Shown: positions 63,701 to 64,000 of the stretch, one piece after another
Layout: each line of letters opens with the position of its first letter
Numbering within the stretch: position 1 is the first letter of the stretch
Source: Gavia stellata
Taxonomy: Eukaryota; Chordata; Aves; Gaviiformes; Gaviidae
Length of the DNA stretch: 64,000 nucleotides
Direction of reading: 5' to 3'
NCBI RefSeq assembly: GCF_030936135.1
Contig: NC_082602.1
Location: forward strand, 30,073,965-30,137,964
Made by a program: the position numbers and the translations under genes
Notes under the pieces: generated by a model
The model's input: only the letters and a program-made list of their open reading frames with translations
Database searches by the model: none
Told to the model about the DNA's origin: nothing

Positions 63701-63940
63701 TTTGTCATTGGGCTCAGTGTTCCTGTCTGAAGCTTATTGAACTACTAATAGTAAAACAATGAGCTTTTCACAGCAGGTCTCATAAAGAAAAACAAAGAAA
63801 TACAAAGAAAGACTCCTTCTGGGACCTTAGGAACTGGATAAACATGGTGCTAAATTGTTCGTATACTCTAGAGACGGGTACTGTTAGAAGACAGCCAACT
63901 TAAGTACAAATAATTGCTTTTGGATAGAAAAAGCGAATTG
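60791..63940. other. Gene desert with a CpG-enriched patch, no gene seen
   Basis: An island of CpG-containing, GC-rich sequence at about 61320-61640 stands out from the AT-rich surroundings. Frames of about 150 codons (61253-61702 and 61783-62229, +) are open but unrecognised. A 12-base tandem repeat GATCAACAACCT lies at 61141-61164. The rest is AT-rich with no recognised element. Confidence 0.45.
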
Positions 63941-64000
63941 CAGAATCACAGAATGGTTGTGGTTGGAAGGTACCTCTGGAGGTCTTCATGTCCACCCCCA
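63941..64000 (-). mobile_element. CR1 LINE 3' end, cut by the window edge
   Basis: The segment starting CAGAATCACAGAATGGTTG and running through GGTTGGAAGGTACCTCTGGAGGTC is the reverse complement of the standard CR1 3' terminus, including the characteristic ATTCTGTG-type terminal repeat at 63941-63955. CR1 is the dominant LINE of birds and reptiles. The element lies on the - strand with its 3' end here and its body continues past 64000. Only about 60 bases are visible, so subfamily and length cannot be judged. Confidence 0.9.

Noticed and set aside
1..64000. CRISPR arrays, operons, phage or plasmid modules
   Set aside because: No regularly spaced repeats or gene clusters exist. The sequence is vertebrate nuclear DNA with an intronless GPCR gene and avian retroelements.

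Overview
The window looks like single-copy bird genomic DNA with one recognisable protein-coding gene, ADRA2A (alpha-2A adrenergic receptor), near the left end on the + strand, followed by about 55 kb with no gene I can support. The bird assignment rests on a CR1 LINE 3' end cut by the right edge, two ERVL-type long terminal repeats of families I know from many non-galliform birds, and sparse, decayed MIR-like SINE remnants. The single-exon receptor gene in a CpG island, beside a long desert, fits the known ADRA2A locus of amniotes, where a gene desert lies on one side. Family names come from memory, not from a search.

Layout. 1-5290: upstream intergenic DNA with one GC-rich, motif-dense block (about 2760-3180) that looks like a distal regulatory element. 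5290-7130: a strong CpG island with GC boxes, alternating purine/pyrimidine tracts, a palindromic E-box and a TATA box at 6507. 6752-8086: the intronless ADRA2A reading frame (444 codons), preceded by a 22-codon upstream ORF. 8087 to about 8910: 3' UTR ending near an ATTAAA signal, with two AATAAA signals farther on that could serve a longer transcript. 8915-64000: gene desert holding a CR1 remnant (18957), MIR-like remnants (19700, 60689), two solo LTRs (40451-41038 +, 49936-50557 -), microsatellites, poly(A) tracts and several AT-rich blocks dense in homeodomain-type motifs that may be conserved enhancers.

The most informative observations concern the receptor. Serine replaces the human TM5 cysteine at residue 224, the substitution that gives rodents their low-yohimbine 'alpha-2D' pharmacology. 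Extracellular loop 3 has a CxxC pair that is absent from human ADRA2A. The N-terminus matches the longer human start. The core promoter and uORF suggest transcriptional and translational control. I found no candidate for a new multi-gene system. Nearly all other open frames are chance frames, many of them in GC-rich DNA.
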